Source: JADHLJ01 sp038146985
Lineage (GTDB): Bacteria; Pseudomonadota; Alphaproteobacteria; Thalassobaculales; Thalassobaculaceae
Length of the DNA stretch: 64,000 bases
Reading direction: 5' to 3'
Assembly: GCA_038146985.1 (NCBI GenBank)
Contig: JAYQSQ010000014.1
Coordinates: 62,001-126,000 of the forward strand
Shown here one piece after another: positions 55,770 to 64,000 of this stretch. Position 1 is the stretch's first letter, and each line of letters opens with the position of its first letter. A program made the translations under genes and the position numbers. Under the pieces are notes generated by a model. That model ran no database searches. It worked only from the letters and a program-made list of their open reading frames with translations, and was not told where the DNA came from.

Positions 55770-55979
55770 ATGGCTACAGGAACCGTCAAGTGGTTCAACC
55801 CCACCAAAGGATACGGATTCATCACCCCCGATGAGGGTGGCTCCGATGCCTTCGTTCACATTTCCGCGGTCGAACGGGCCGGCATGCACAGCCTGAATGA
55901 AGGCCAGCGCATCGCCTACGATCTGGAACCGGGCCGCAACGGCAAGAGCTCGGCGGAAAATCTCCGGGCGGCCGACTAA
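55770..55979 (+). CDS. Cold-shock domain protein
   Basis: 69-residue single OB-fold protein. It starts MATGTVKWFNPTKGYGFI with both RNP motifs (KGYGFI and DAFVHIS), and continues QRIAYDLEPGRNGKSSAENLRAAD. Binds single-stranded RNA or DNA as an RNA chaperone or transcription antiterminator. A strong terminator follows. Confidence 0.97.
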   Translation: MATGTVKWFNPTKGYGFITPDEGGSDAFVHISAVERAGMHSLNEGQRIAYDLEPGRNGKSSAENLRAAD

Positions 55980-55998
55980 CCGTCCGCACAAAGGGCGA

Positions 55999-56029
55999 GG
56001 CCCGCCACATCGGCGGGCCTTCTTCCTTT
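55999..56029 (+). terminator. Rho-independent terminator of the cold-shock gene
   Basis: Perfect stem GGCCCGCC/GGCGGGCC with a 5-base loop, followed by a T-rich tail (TTCTTCCTTTT). Confidence 0.9.
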
Positions 56030-56074
56030 TGCGAAAGGGCTTTTCCGCCCCCCTTTAGCGACTCCGAGGCTAAT

Positions 56075-56236
56075 ATGGCGCGAAAACCGAACTACGACTT
56101 CGAACGCCGAGAACGCGACAAGGCGAAGGCCGAGAAAAAAGCCGAACGGCTTAAAGCCAAGCAGGAACGCCGCGCCGCCGCCGGCGATCCGCAGGACGCT
56201 GGTCCCGAGGACGACACGGTGGACGGCAACGCCTGA
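56075..56236 (+). CDS. Small charged conserved protein
   Basis: 53 residues, very rich in Lys, Arg, Glu and Ala: MARKPNYDFERRERDKAKAE then KKAERLKAKQERR, ending in an acidic tail. The N-terminus MARKPNYDFERRERDKAK recurs in many alphaproteobacteria as an unnamed small protein. It is probably one charged helix. The frame uses codons like its neighbours. No function can be given. Confidence 0.75.
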   Translation: MARKPNYDFERRERDKAKAEKKAERLKAKQERRAAAGDPQDAGPEDDTVDGNA

Positions 56237-56577
56237 AACGATTCGTGTGACCCATCCGAGGACAGGACCTCGGCCGCTGCAAGCGCAATCCGCTTTCCCG
56301 GATCCGTTCCCCGCCTCCGGCAAATGCGTCATGGCGGAACAATTCCCCGGATCTCCGGCAATGTCCCATCAAGACAAGTGCGGTACCGAGGTCTCTCGCC
56401 TTAGCTTCCATGTGTCGTCGCCCCGGCGAAGGCCAGAAAAGTCCAGTTGCTGGCTTTCACCAATGCGACGGCAAACTCAAGGCCGCCTAACGAAACAAGC
56501 GGTCTGATCAACGAAAGCAGGTATGAGTGGTTCGAAGCGTTCACCGCACCTGAAGGGCAAATAGGGACCTGCCCCCC
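56237..56577. other. Gene-free stretch
   Basis: About 340 bases with no convincing gene. A degenerate copy of the REP-like sequence (CGTCGCCCCGGCGAAGGCCAG at about 56415-56435, written in part) may be present. Nothing else recognisable. Confidence 0.4.
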
Positions 56578-56614
56578 AAAAAAAATCTCGCGCCGGACGG
56601 ATCCGGCGCGAGAT
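56578..56614 (-). terminator. Rho-independent terminator of the substrate-binding protein gene
   Basis: On the minus strand a 13-bp stem (ATCTCGCGCCGGA and its complement) with a 4-base loop is followed by eight T. It lies about 60 bases after the stop of the gene at 56675. Confidence 0.9.
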
Positions 56615-56674
56615 ATATGGTCGAACCACCTCCGGAACCGGAACCAGTAGGTTCCAGTTGCCGGAGACGTCAGA

Positions 56675-58363
56675 TCACTTGTCCATCCAGAAGGTGTCGA
56701 AGCGGCCGACGTTGTAGAGGCCGAAATAGTTCTCCGGCCGGTGGCCCTTCACATAGTTGTACCAGGCGTCGTTGATCTTCTCCCACGCCACCGGCAGCAA
56801 CGGCGGATTCTGCTCCATGATCATCTCGGCCTTGGTGATCGCGGCCTGACGTTTGACCGGATCGACCTCGCTGTCGATGACCTTGACCAGAGCCGAGAAC
56901 TCTTCGTTTTCCCAGTTCGAGTAGTTCTGCGGTCCACCCTTGCCGTACCAGGCGTTGAAGTAGTCCGACGGGTCGATCAGCGTCGAGACGATGGCGCCGA
57001 TGGCCATGTCGTAGTTGCCGCTGTTCACGTCGTCGAACCAGACCGATTCAACCACCGTGCGCAGGTTGCACTTGACGTTGAGGGACTGTTGCAGCATCGC
57101 CTGGATCGCCTGCGACCAGAGCTTGAAGCTGGCAACCTCGCGGACCAGGAAGTCGAGTCCGTCGATGCCGTTGGCATGTCCGGCCGCCGCCATCAACTGC
57201 TTGGCTTCGGCAACCGCCGCCGACTGCTCGTCTTGATATCCAAGACGCTTCTTCAGCTCCTCTTTCGGCGTCGCGACGCTGGAGAACGGGTAGATGAACC
57301 CGCCGACCATCATCGGCGCCACGTCCTTGACCACGTCGACCAGGACCTCGCGGTCCAGCACCAGATGGAAAGCCCGGCGCACCCGCGGATCGGCGAGCGG
57401 CCCCTTCTTGGCGTTCATCCAGGTCGCCTGAATAACGCTCTGGTAGTAGTCGACGCCGGTCAGTTCCGGACGCTTGTCGACCTCTCGGCGAGTGACCGGG
57501 TCGACCAGACGCGCATAGTCGATACGGCCGGACAGCAGGGCCGAGCCGAGTTCCGGCGAAAACGGAAGCGCGTGATAGAACTCGATGCCGTCCAGATACG
57601 GAAGGCCCTCGTTCCAGTAGTTGTCGTTGCGCTTCATCTCCCAGACTTCCTGCTCAACCCGGCGCACGCTCTGGAACGGGCCGGTCCCCGGAACGTCCAG
57701 GGTCTTGCGCAGGTTGTAGTTGTTGTCCTCGAGAGTCTTCTTGCGGACGATGCCGTTCCAGCCACTAGCGATGGCGCCCATGATGAAATCCGCCGGGCGT
57801 GGCTCGCTCAGCTTGAACTGGATGACATGGTCGTCCGGCGCCTCGACGGAATCCACAGACTTGAACAGCGTGCTGCGCGGAATGTTGATGCCTGCCGGCG
57901 GCTTGGTGATGCGGTCGAAGGTCGCCTTCACATCCGCCGAGGTCAGCTTAGCGCCATCGGAGAACTCCACGCCCTTGCGCAGATGGAAGGTATAGGTCTT
58001 GCCGTCCTTCGCGATCTCCCAGCTATGCGCCAGATCGGGGATGATCGTCTGCCCGCTGTCGTTCGGATTCCAGCGGATCAGGTTGTCGTACATGCAGGCC
58101 TGGCTGCCGAGATTGTTGATCGTGCCGGACTGATGGAAATCCAGATGCGGCGGCCGCATGGTGATGCCGTAACGCATCACGCCGCCACGCTTGGCATTGG
58201 GCTCCGGCGCCTTGAGCTTGAACTTGGAGCCGTCCATTTCCATGGGCACGGCCGCCTTGGCGCGACCGGCGCCGAGACCGGCGACGCCGGCGGCCGCCGC
58301 CGCGCTCGCCGCCATGAAGCTTCGGCGGTTGAGCCACGGTTGCTTGAAACCTTTCCTCGTCAT
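56675..58363 (-). CDS. ABC transporter substrate-binding protein, peptide/nickel family (SBP_bac_5)
   Basis: 562 residues. N-terminal twin-arginine-type signal with NRRSFMAASAAAAAGVAGLGAGRAKA, so export is probably by Tat. Family 5 features are LAHSWEIAKDGKTYTFHLRKGVEFSDG, TSADVKATFDRI and PGTGPF. It should capture peptides or similar solutes for the ATPase and permease genes at 58474-62802. It is read divergently from the first ATPase gene, with its own terminator. Confidence 0.93.
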   Translation of the reverse strand: MTRKGFKQPWLNRRSFMAASAAAAAGVAGLGAGRAKAAVPMEMDGSKFKLKAPEPNAKRGGVMRYGITMRPPHLDFHQSGTINNLGSQACMYDNLIRWNPNDSGQTIIPDLAHSWEIAKDGKTYTFHLRKGVEFSDGAKLTSADVKATFDRITKPPAGINIPRSTLFKSVDSVEAPDDHVIQFKLSEPRPADFIMGAIASGWNGIVRKKTLEDNNYNLRKTLDVPGTGPFQSVRRVEQEVWEMKRNDNYWNEGLPYLDGIEFYHALPFSPELGSALLSGRIDYARLVDPVTRREVDKRPELTGVDYYQSVIQATWMNAKKGPLADPRVRRAFHLVLDREVLVDVVKDVAPMMVGGFIYPFSSVATPKEELKKRLGYQDEQSAAVAEAKQLMAAAGHANGIDGLDFLVREVASFKLWSQAIQAMLQQSLNVKCNLRTVVESVWFDDVNSGNYDMAIGAIVSTLIDPSDYFNAWYGKGGPQNYSNWENEEFSALVKVIDSEVDPVKRQAAITKAEMIMEQNPPLLPVAWEKINDAWYNYVKGHRPENYFGLYNVGRFDTFWMDK

Positions 58364-58473
58364 GAGGGTCCTCCCTTGTGATTTCTTTTATTTTTGACAC
58401 CAAACATTTTCACGTTTGCTAAGCTCCGCCGAGAAACGTGCCGCCGACGGACGTACCGGGTAGGAGAGAGAGC

Positions 58474-59535
58474 TTGAACCAGATCCAACAGGCCGCGCAA
58501 GAACCAAGGGACCAGCGGGCCCCCGGGGTCGAGCGGGTTCTCGAGATCAACGATTTGCATATCGAATTCAAATCCCAGGACGGTTTGGTCAAGGCGGTCG
58601 ACGGCCTGTCCTATTTCGTACGCGAAGGTGAAACGCTTGGAGTCGTTGGTGAATCCGGCTGTGGCAAGAGCGTCACCGCCCTCTCCATCCTGCGCCTGAT
58701 CCCGAACCCTCCCGGCCGGATCAGCGGCGGCACCATCCGTTTCCAGGGAACCAACCTGCTTGATCTGGCGGAGGACCAGCTCGAGGAGATTCGTGGAAAT
58801 GACATATCCATGATCTTTCAGGAGCCGATGACGTCGCTCAACCCGCTCTACACCGTCGGCAAGCAGATCAGCGAGGCTCTGATCCTGCATCGGGGCATGA
58901 ACCGCCGCGAGGCGATGGACCACGCGGTGGAGATGCTACGCCGGGTTTCAATTCCGGAACCCGAGACGCGGGTCAATTCCTACCCTCACCAGCTTTCCGG
59001 AGGCATGCGGCAACGGGTCATGATCGCCATGGCGATCTGCTGCAATCCGAAAGTCCTGATCGCCGACGAGCCGACCACGGCGCTGGACGTGACCATTCAG
59101 GCCCAGATCCTGGATCTCATGCGCGGCCTTCAGGAAGCAACCGGGACGGCGATCATTCTGATCACCCATGACATGGGCGTAGTCGCGGAGAACGCCGACC
59201 GTGTTGTCGTCATGTATGCCGGCCGCAAGGTCGAGGAAGCCGATGTCGATGAATTGTTCGACAATCCCGGCCATCCCTACACGCGGGGGCTGCTCGGCTC
59301 GATCCCCAATCTCGAAGAGGTCGCCCATGTCGAAGGCGAGCGCAGCCGTCTGACCGAAATCAGCGGCATGGTCCCCTCGCTCGCCAACCTGCCGGTGGGC
59401 TGCGCTTTCGCGCCGCGCTGCCGGTTCGCGGCCGACAAGTGCCTCCAGGCCTACCCGCCGCTGGAAGAGGTGCGCCCGAACCACTGGATCGCCTGCTGGC
59501 GCGCCGACGAACTTGACGGAGACATCGGATCATGA
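58474..59535 (+). CDS. ABC transporter ATP-binding protein (OppD/DppD type)
   Basis: 353 residues if translation starts at TTG 58474, right after the strong GGAGAGAG site. A GTG 36 bases upstream has no such site. Walker A is GESGCGKS, the ABC signature is LSGGMRQR, and Walker B is VLIADEPTTALD. The C-terminal oligopeptide-transporter extension has GCAFAPRCRFAADKC, the Cys pattern linked to a cluster or structural role. The last 4 bases overlap the next ATPase gene. Confidence 0.93.
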   Translation: MNQIQQAAQEPRDQRAPGVERVLEINDLHIEFKSQDGLVKAVDGLSYFVREGETLGVVGESGCGKSVTALSILRLIPNPPGRISGGTIRFQGTNLLDLAEDQLEEIRGNDISMIFQEPMTSLNPLYTVGKQISEALILHRGMNRREAMDHAVEMLRRVSIPEPETRVNSYPHQLSGGMRQRVMIAMAICCNPKVLIADEPTTALDVTIQAQILDLMRGLQEATGTAIILITHDMGVVAENADRVVVMYAGRKVEEADVDELFDNPGHPYTRGLLGSIPNLEEVAHVEGERSRLTEISGMVPSLANLPVGCAFAPRCRFAADKCLQAYPPLEEVRPNHWIACWRADELDGDIGS

Positions 59536-60584
59536 CCGCCGACACGACGATGCCCGACGGGCAGGCCGGCAACCAGCCGGCCTCGCTGATCCGCGTGGAT
59601 AGCCTGAAGAAGCATTTCCCGATCCACAAAGGGGTGTTCTCCCGCGTGGTCGGCCAGGTTTACGCGGTGGACGGCGTCTCCTTCGAGATCAAGGCCGGCG
59701 AGACCCTGGGGCTGGTCGGAGAGTCGGGCTGCGGCAAATCCACGGTCGGCCGGACGGTGCTGAAACTGCTGGAGCCCACGGACGGCTCGATCCGCATCAA
59801 GGGCGAGGATATCACGCCTCTATCTCCGGTTCAGATGCTGCCGTATCGCCAGCAGATGCAGATGATCTTCCAGGACCCCTTTGCATCGCTGAACCCCCGC
59901 ATGACCGCGGGCTCCATCGTCGGCGAACCGCTGATCATCCACGACGTCGGAGGCGAGGCCGAGCGCAAGGACCGGGTCGCCTGGCTGTTCGAGCGGGTCG
60001 GCCTCAGGCCGGAACGCATGTTCTCCTACGCACACGAATTTTCGGGCGGCCAGCGCCAAAGGCTCGGGATCGCAAGAGCGCTGGCGATCAATCCGGAACT
60101 GATCGTCTGTGACGAACCGGTCTCGGCCCTGGACGTTTCGATCCAGGCCCAGATTATCAACCTGCTCATGGATCTGCAGGACGAGTTCAAGCTGTCCTAT
60201 CTGTTTATCAGCCACGACCTCGCGGTGGTCGAGCATATCAGCCACCGGGTCGCGGTCATGTATCTCGGCCGGATCGTCGAGATGACGGACAAAACCACCC
60301 TGTTCGACATGCCGCTGCATCCCTACACCCAGGCGCTGCTGCACGCGGTTCCGCTGCCGAAATCCGGCGCCAAGAATCGCTCTCGGGTAATTCTGGAAGG
60401 CGACGTTCCAAGCCCGATCAAGCCGCCGTCCGGATGCCACTTCCACACCCGCTGCCCGTTTGCCGTGGCGCGCTGCCGGACCCAGGAACCGAAACTGAGG
60501 GAGGTGGCTCCGGGTCACATGACGGCCTGTCACATCCACGACAGCGGCGTCAAATTCCCGCTCGAGAAGCCGGCCGAGAACTGA
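59532..60584 (+). CDS. ABC transporter ATP-binding protein (OppF/DppF type)
   Basis: 350 residues. Walker A GESGCGKST, signature FSGGQRQRLGIARAL, Walker B LIVCDEPVSALD, His-switch SHDL. The C-terminal extension has SGCHFHTRCPFAVARC. Overlaps the preceding ATPase by 4 bases (ATGA), so the two are translationally coupled and form a heterodimer. Confidence 0.94.
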   Translation: MTADTTMPDGQAGNQPASLIRVDSLKKHFPIHKGVFSRVVGQVYAVDGVSFEIKAGETLGLVGESGCGKSTVGRTVLKLLEPTDGSIRIKGEDITPLSPVQMLPYRQQMQMIFQDPFASLNPRMTAGSIVGEPLIIHDVGGEAERKDRVAWLFERVGLRPERMFSYAHEFSGGQRQRLGIARALAINPELIVCDEPVSALDVSIQAQIINLLMDLQDEFKLSYLFISHDLAVVEHISHRVAVMYLGRIVEMTDKTTLFDMPLHPYTQALLHAVPLPKSGAKNRSRVILEGDVPSPIKPPSGCHFHTRCPFAVARCRTQEPKLREVAPGHMTACHIHDSGVKFPLEKPAEN

Positions 60585-60593
60585 CCGGCAGCC

Positions 60594-60657
60594 TCTTGTC
60601 CCGTCGTCCTCTTGTCCCGTCGTCCTCTTGTCCCATCGTCCTTTTGTCCCGTCGCCC
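60594..60657. repeat. 16-bp tandem repeat, four copies
   Basis: Unit TCTTGTCCCGTCGTCC is repeated four times in a row: two perfect copies (60594-60609, 60610-60625), then one with one change and one with two changes. It begins 10 bases after the ATPase stop. Confidence 0.9.
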
Positions 60658-60674
60658 CAGCGGCAGCTGGGGCT
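60649..60674. repeat. REP-like single arm
   Basis: CCGTCGCCCCAGCGGCAGCT followed by GGGGCT matches the left arm at 34802-34827 at 23 of 26 positions. No partner arm lies nearby. It partly overlaps the last tandem repeat. Confidence 0.65.
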
Positions 60675-60937
60675 TATGGCAAACGATGTTAAGCCCCTGT
60701 TTTCACGAGGGTCGACGAGGAATGAAAGCGATCGCCTGAACTTGCGGAATGTATCCTCGACGAAGGTCGGGGTCGACACCTGAGGCCGGTCGGCGTGACG
60801 GTTAGAAGATCAAGGTCGAAAATCTTCGACAATGCTCATCCATCTTGCATCCGAACACATCTCAGGTGCCGGCGCCGACCTTGGCGGGGATTCGAAACCG
60901 GCTAATCGGATGGGCTCGTCGACAGCTGCGCGGTCCG

Positions 60938-61849
60938 TCAGACCGAGCCGCGCAGCCTCGGGTCCAGCACGTCACGGATGCCGTCACCGAACAGGTTGAA
61001 GGCCAGCACCGTGATCGTGATCGCCGCGCCGGGGAAGAACACCAGCCACCACGGTGGAACCAGCCCGGCGTTGAGCGCGTCGGACAGCATGTTGCCCCAG
61101 GTCGGCGTCGGCGGCGGAATGCCGACGCCAAGGAAACCGAGCGAGGCCTCGATGATGATCGCCACGCCCAGATGCGTCGTCGCCAGGATCAGATATGGCG
61201 CGATGCATTGCGGCAGGATATGCAGCGCCATGATCCGAAGGTTCGACGCCCCGAGGCTGCGCGCCGCCTCGACGAACGCCATCTCCTTCAAGGACAGAAC
61301 AACCGAGCGGATGACCCGCCCGCCGAAGGGTATTCGGGTGATCGCAATCGCGATGATGACCGTTGTCGTCCCGGATCCCAGCGCCATCGCGATCGCCATC
61401 GCGAGGATCAAGTCTGGAAAGGCCTGCAGAAATTCGATGATGCGCTGGCTGATGATGTCGAACCGGCCGCCGAGAAAGCCGCTCGCCAGGCCCCAAAGCG
61501 CGCCGCCGGTAGTGCCGATCAGCACCGCCGAGATCGCGACGATGAGCGAAGTGCGGCTGCCGTGAATCGTCCGGCTGAGCGTGTCGCGCCCGATCTGGTC
61601 GGTGCCGAACAGATTCTCGGCACTCGGCGGTTTCTGCATCGTGCGGAAGTTCGACTTCAGTGGGTCGTGCGGCGCGATGATAGGCGCGGACACCGCCATC
61701 AACACGATGGCAATCGCGATCACGCCCCAAACCGCGGACATCGGCGACCGCCGCGCGAAATGCGCAATGGCCCGCCAAACCCGAACCGCGAGCGACGGCG
61801 GCGCGACATCGGTCTTGACGATGGGGGTGTCGGCGAGATTCTCGGTCAT
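60938..61849 (-). CDS. ABC transporter permease (OppC/DppC type)
   Basis: 303 residues with six predicted membrane segments. N-terminal cytoplasmic tail and first helix VWGVIAIAIVLMAVSAPIIAPHDP, then the OppC-type periplasmic region FGTDQIGRDTLSRTIHGSRTSL and the EAARSLGASNLRIMALHILPQ coupling loop that contacts the ATPase. Starts 4 bases inside the preceding permease gene. Confidence 0.94.
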   Translation of the reverse strand: MTENLADTPIVKTDVAPPSLAVRVWRAIAHFARRSPMSAVWGVIAIAIVLMAVSAPIIAPHDPLKSNFRTMQKPPSAENLFGTDQIGRDTLSRTIHGSRTSLIVAISAVLIGTTGGALWGLASGFLGGRFDIISQRIIEFLQAFPDLILAMAIAMALGSGTTTVIIAIAITRIPFGGRVIRSVVLSLKEMAFVEAARSLGASNLRIMALHILPQCIAPYLILATTHLGVAIIIEASLGFLGVGIPPPTPTWGNMLSDALNAGLVPPWWLVFFPGAAITITVLAFNLFGDGIRDVLDPRLRGSV

Positions 61850-62802
61850 TGATACCTGATCCTCGGGTCCAGCCAGGCGATGATGATGTCGACCATGATG
61901 TTCAGCAGCACGAAGACCACGGCGTAGAGAAACACCAGATTCTGCATCACGAAAATATCGCGCTCATTGACCGCCGTGAACATGGCGTAACCCAGCCCCG
62001 GTGTACCGAAGGCGCGTTCCACGGGGATCGAGCCGGCAAGCACGAAGCCGAGCAGGATACCGGACAGCGTGATCACCGGAAGCAGGGCGTTCGGCAGGGC
62101 ATGCAGGCGGACCACGAGTTGTCCGCTCAAGCCTTTCGCGCGGGCGGTGCGGACATAGTCCTCGCGGATCACTTCAAGCAGGCTGGAGCGCGCCATCCGC
62201 GCGATATACGCCGCCTGTCCGATACCAAGAACGAAAGCCGGTCCGATGATGATCTGCAAGGTCGTGATCGGGTTTTCGAACAAAGCCGCCCCGGTCAGCG
62301 GCGCCCGGTAGCCGAACCCGAACAGCAGGCCGAGCACGATCAGCATCCCCAGCCAGAATCCCGGCACCGCGAGACAGATGATCGACACGAAGCGCACGCC
62401 GTTATCCGCGACGCTGTTCGGCCGCAAGGCGCTGATGATCGCAACGGGGATGCCGACGACCCAGGAGAGAATGACCGACAGGATGGCGATCTGCGCGGTC
62501 AGCGGACCCCGGCGCAGGACCATTTCGCCGACACTTTCGGCGCGAAAGAACGACCGCCCGAACTCACCGCTCGCGATATCGAGGAGCCAGCGGAAATACT
62601 GCACGATCAACGGGTCCGCCAGGCCCAGCTCCTCCATGTAAGAGAGGCGCTGCTCCTCCGTCAGCTTGGTCATTCCCTCAGGGCCGAAGATCGCCGTCAG
62701 AGGGTCGCCCGGCATGACCCGCATGATGAAGAAAACCAGGATCGATACGCCGAAAACGGTCAGGGCTCCGAAGCCCAGTCGCCTGATGATATAGGCATAC
62801 AT
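61846..62802 (-). CDS. ABC transporter permease (OppB/DppB type)
   Basis: 318 residues, six membrane segments. Begins MYAYIIRRLGFGALTVFGVSILVFFIMRVMPGDP, the typical first helix. The coupling loop reads RTARAKGLSGQLVVRLHALPNALLPV. Pairs with the OppC-type permease, with a 4-base overlap. Its operon runs toward the ATPase genes, away from the substrate-binding gene. Confidence 0.94.
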   Translation of the reverse strand: MYAYIIRRLGFGALTVFGVSILVFFIMRVMPGDPLTAIFGPEGMTKLTEEQRLSYMEELGLADPLIVQYFRWLLDIASGEFGRSFFRAESVGEMVLRRGPLTAQIAILSVILSWVVGIPVAIISALRPNSVADNGVRFVSIICLAVPGFWLGMLIVLGLLFGFGYRAPLTGAALFENPITTLQIIIGPAFVLGIGQAAYIARMARSSLLEVIREDYVRTARAKGLSGQLVVRLHALPNALLPVITLSGILLGFVLAGSIPVERAFGTPGLGYAMFTAVNERDIFVMQNLVFLYAVVFVLLNIMVDIIIAWLDPRIRYQ

Positions 62803-63000
62803 CGATTCTTGGCCGCCTTGGTTGGAGGGAAAGCCGAACGAACAAGACCCGCTTGACCGTCCCGTTACCTTGCCGTTGCCGACTCCGGCGAGTCAAGCCG
62901 CTAGCAAATCACGGGCGGGTTCCATTTCATTACAAATTCCCGCCGAACAGGCATACCTGGAATCGTCTTCAAGCCGGCTCGGTTCGCCTTCCATAAGACC
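62803..63000. other. Region upstream of the permease operon, bordered by the IS21 element
   Basis: About 200 bases that should hold the permease promoter. I see no clear -35/-10 pair. The IS21-type end begins at 63001. Confidence 0.4.
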
Positions 63001-64000
63001 TGTATCCGGCGGTGCAAAAGTGGTCCACGTGAAGCGGCCTGATGTTCAGGTTGCGGCGGCAAATGCGCCACGGATCGCCCCTCGTTGGTTTTGTTCGAGG
63101 GTGGGAGATATTCGGCGTGGAGATTGTACCGGGATGTCCGATTGGCGGTTGTCGATGAGGGCTTGAGCCGCAGGAAGGCACTGGACGACGGTTGGCATCG
63201 ACCGTCGGACGGTGAAGATGCTGAGCTACGCCTCCCCGCCGGGCCTCGTCGTTCGGCGCCGGCGTCGCCCAGCTGGACGGGTTTACTGATTTGATGGAGC
63301 CGCGATCCTGGCGGCGGACCGGGATATTCGCGCAAGCAACGTCCCTGGCGGATCTTCGAGCGTCTGCGCGACGAGTATGGATTGCCGGCGGCTACACGAT
63401 CGTGAAGGACTATGTCAAAGGTCGGCGGTTGTCGACGCGGGAAGCATTCGTGCCGCTACACCACCACGCCGGGTCATGCCCAAGCGGACTTCGGCAGGCG
63501 GTCATGATCCTGGAAGGCGCGCGACGGAAGGCGGCGCACTTCTTCTGCATGATCCTGCCGCATAGTGCCTGGTTCGTCAAGCCTACGCGAGACGACGGAA
63601 GGCCTTCTGGACGGTCATGTAGGCGCGTTCGCGTTCTTCGGTGGCATTCCACGTTCCATTCTCTATGACAACACGACGCTGGCGGTGGCGCGGGTCTCGC
63701 GAATGATGAGCGTCGGCGCACCAGGCCTTCACGCGCCTGCAGTCGCATATCTATTCCGCGACCGCTTCGGGCGGCCAGGCAAGGAATGACAAAGGCAAGG
63801 TCGAGGCATGGTGAAGACGGCGCGGCGACGGTTCTTCGTGCCGATCCAGAAGCTAACCGGCATCGATCAGCTGAATAACCGTTTGATGGCGGGATGCATA
63901 GACGGCTCGTCGCCCTGGAGGGCGGGACAGCCCATCAGCGCTACTGGCGGACTTGGGCTGCATCACTTGCCGGCGACGCCGTTCGATGCCTGTGAGCAGG
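63001..64000 (+). mobile_element. IS21-family element, left part
   Basis: Left terminal sequence TGTATCCGGCGGTGCAAAAG (63001-63020), of the TGT-type ends common in IS21 elements, followed 100 bases later by istA. The istB ATPase-helper gene and the right end lie beyond the window. Confidence 0.78.
63119..64000 (+). pseudogene. istA: IS21-family transposase IstA, frameshifted and cut by the window edge
   Basis: IstA is the DDE transposase of IS21. Starting at GTG 63119 it reads in shifting frames DVRLAVVDEGLSRRKA, RIFERLRDEYG, YTIVKDYVKGRRLSTREAFVPL, AQADFG, AHFFCMILPHS, TTEGLLDGHVGAFAFFGGIPRSILYDNTTLAVARV, FRDRFGRPGK, NDKGKVEG and LPATPFDACEQ. The catalytic D (QADFG), D (YDNT) and E (KVEG) are all visible. 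The frame breaks at least six times, in the same single-base style as 1-9 kb and 36.7-39.9 kb. Confidence 0.85.

Larger units (their letters stand above)
60585..60937. other. Intergenic region with a short tandem repeat and a REP-like arm
   Basis: About 350 bases between the convergent ATPase and permease genes. Holds the 16-base tandem repeat and the REP-like copy listed separately. No gene or clear terminator found. Confidence 0.6.

Noticed and set aside
56560..56580. Sequence GGGACCTGCCCCCC resembling an IS3 end
   Set aside because: Only one short match, with no partner repeat or transposase remains; it lies next to a terminator and may be chance.
56741..58381. A 546-codon open frame antisense to the substrate-binding protein
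   Set aside because: High-GC shadow frame without any domain; the minus-strand protein has clear family 5 motifs and a Tat-type signal.
61849..62856. A 335-codon open frame antisense to the OppB-type permease
   Set aside because: Hydrophilic mirror of membrane helices; the permease is clear.

Overview
The window looks like a chromosomal segment of a GC-rich alphaproteobacterium, most likely of the Rhodospirillales type. The reasons are the tig-clpP-clpX-lon-hup-tRNA-nuoABC gene order on the minus strand, a sigma-54 promoter before glnBA, class I PHA synthase, malonyl-CoA decarboxylase, and a CtrA-type motif. This is inferred from gene content; no database search was run.

Layout. 1-11.7 kb (minus strand): trigger factor, ClpP, ClpX, Lon, HU, tRNA-Val, tRNA-Asp and NuoA-B-C. 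The block is split between the two tRNAs by a hypothetical gene and two nested IS3-family elements. 11.8-21.7 kb: malonyl-CoA decarboxylase, NAD(P)HX repair enzyme, a ThDP enzyme, tRNA-His, two PLP aminotransferases, a NUDIX protein and a PiT phosphate transporter. 21.8-23.8 kb: the nitrogen-control pair glnB-glnA behind a sigma-54 promoter. 23.8-34.7 kb: TPR-sulfotransferase, threonine-synthase-like enzyme, thioesterase, ParE, a multi-PAS histidine kinase, an LLM flavin oxidoreductase and a beta-propeller lactonase-like protein. 35-43 kb: an acyl-CoA-type cluster (thiolase-like protein plus DUF35 partner, a second LLM enzyme, family III CoA transferase) with TPR and surface-carbohydrate genes, then a DJ-1-like protein and a quinone reductase. 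43-56 kb: recJ, glpX, hom, an OmpA lipoprotein, phaC, an unknown helical protein, GMC oxidoreductase, gamma-carbonic anhydrase, methyltransferase and a cold-shock protein. 56.6-62.8 kb: a complete peptide/nickel-type ABC importer in three transcription units. 63-64 kb: the start of an IS21-family element.

Reading caution. Three stretches (1-9.1 kb, 36.7-39.9 kb, 63.1-64 kb) and a few isolated spots (glnA, the GMC gene tail) carry many single-base indels. Residue-level conservation is preserved across all three frames, several indels cancel each other, and normally essential genes (nuoABC, tRNAs) are hit. This fits uncorrected sequencing or assembly error better than real gene decay. Gene calls there are secure, but their 'broken' state probably is not biological.

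I did not find a convincing complete new defence or mobile system. The most unusual intact feature is trigger factor carrying a 37-residue strictly alternating His-X tract (19 His). Next are the Cys-less thiolase/DUF35 pair in a putative acyl-CoA catabolic cluster, an unrecognised 361-residue helical protein convergent with phaC, and a CtrA-type site just before an orphan multi-PAS kinase.
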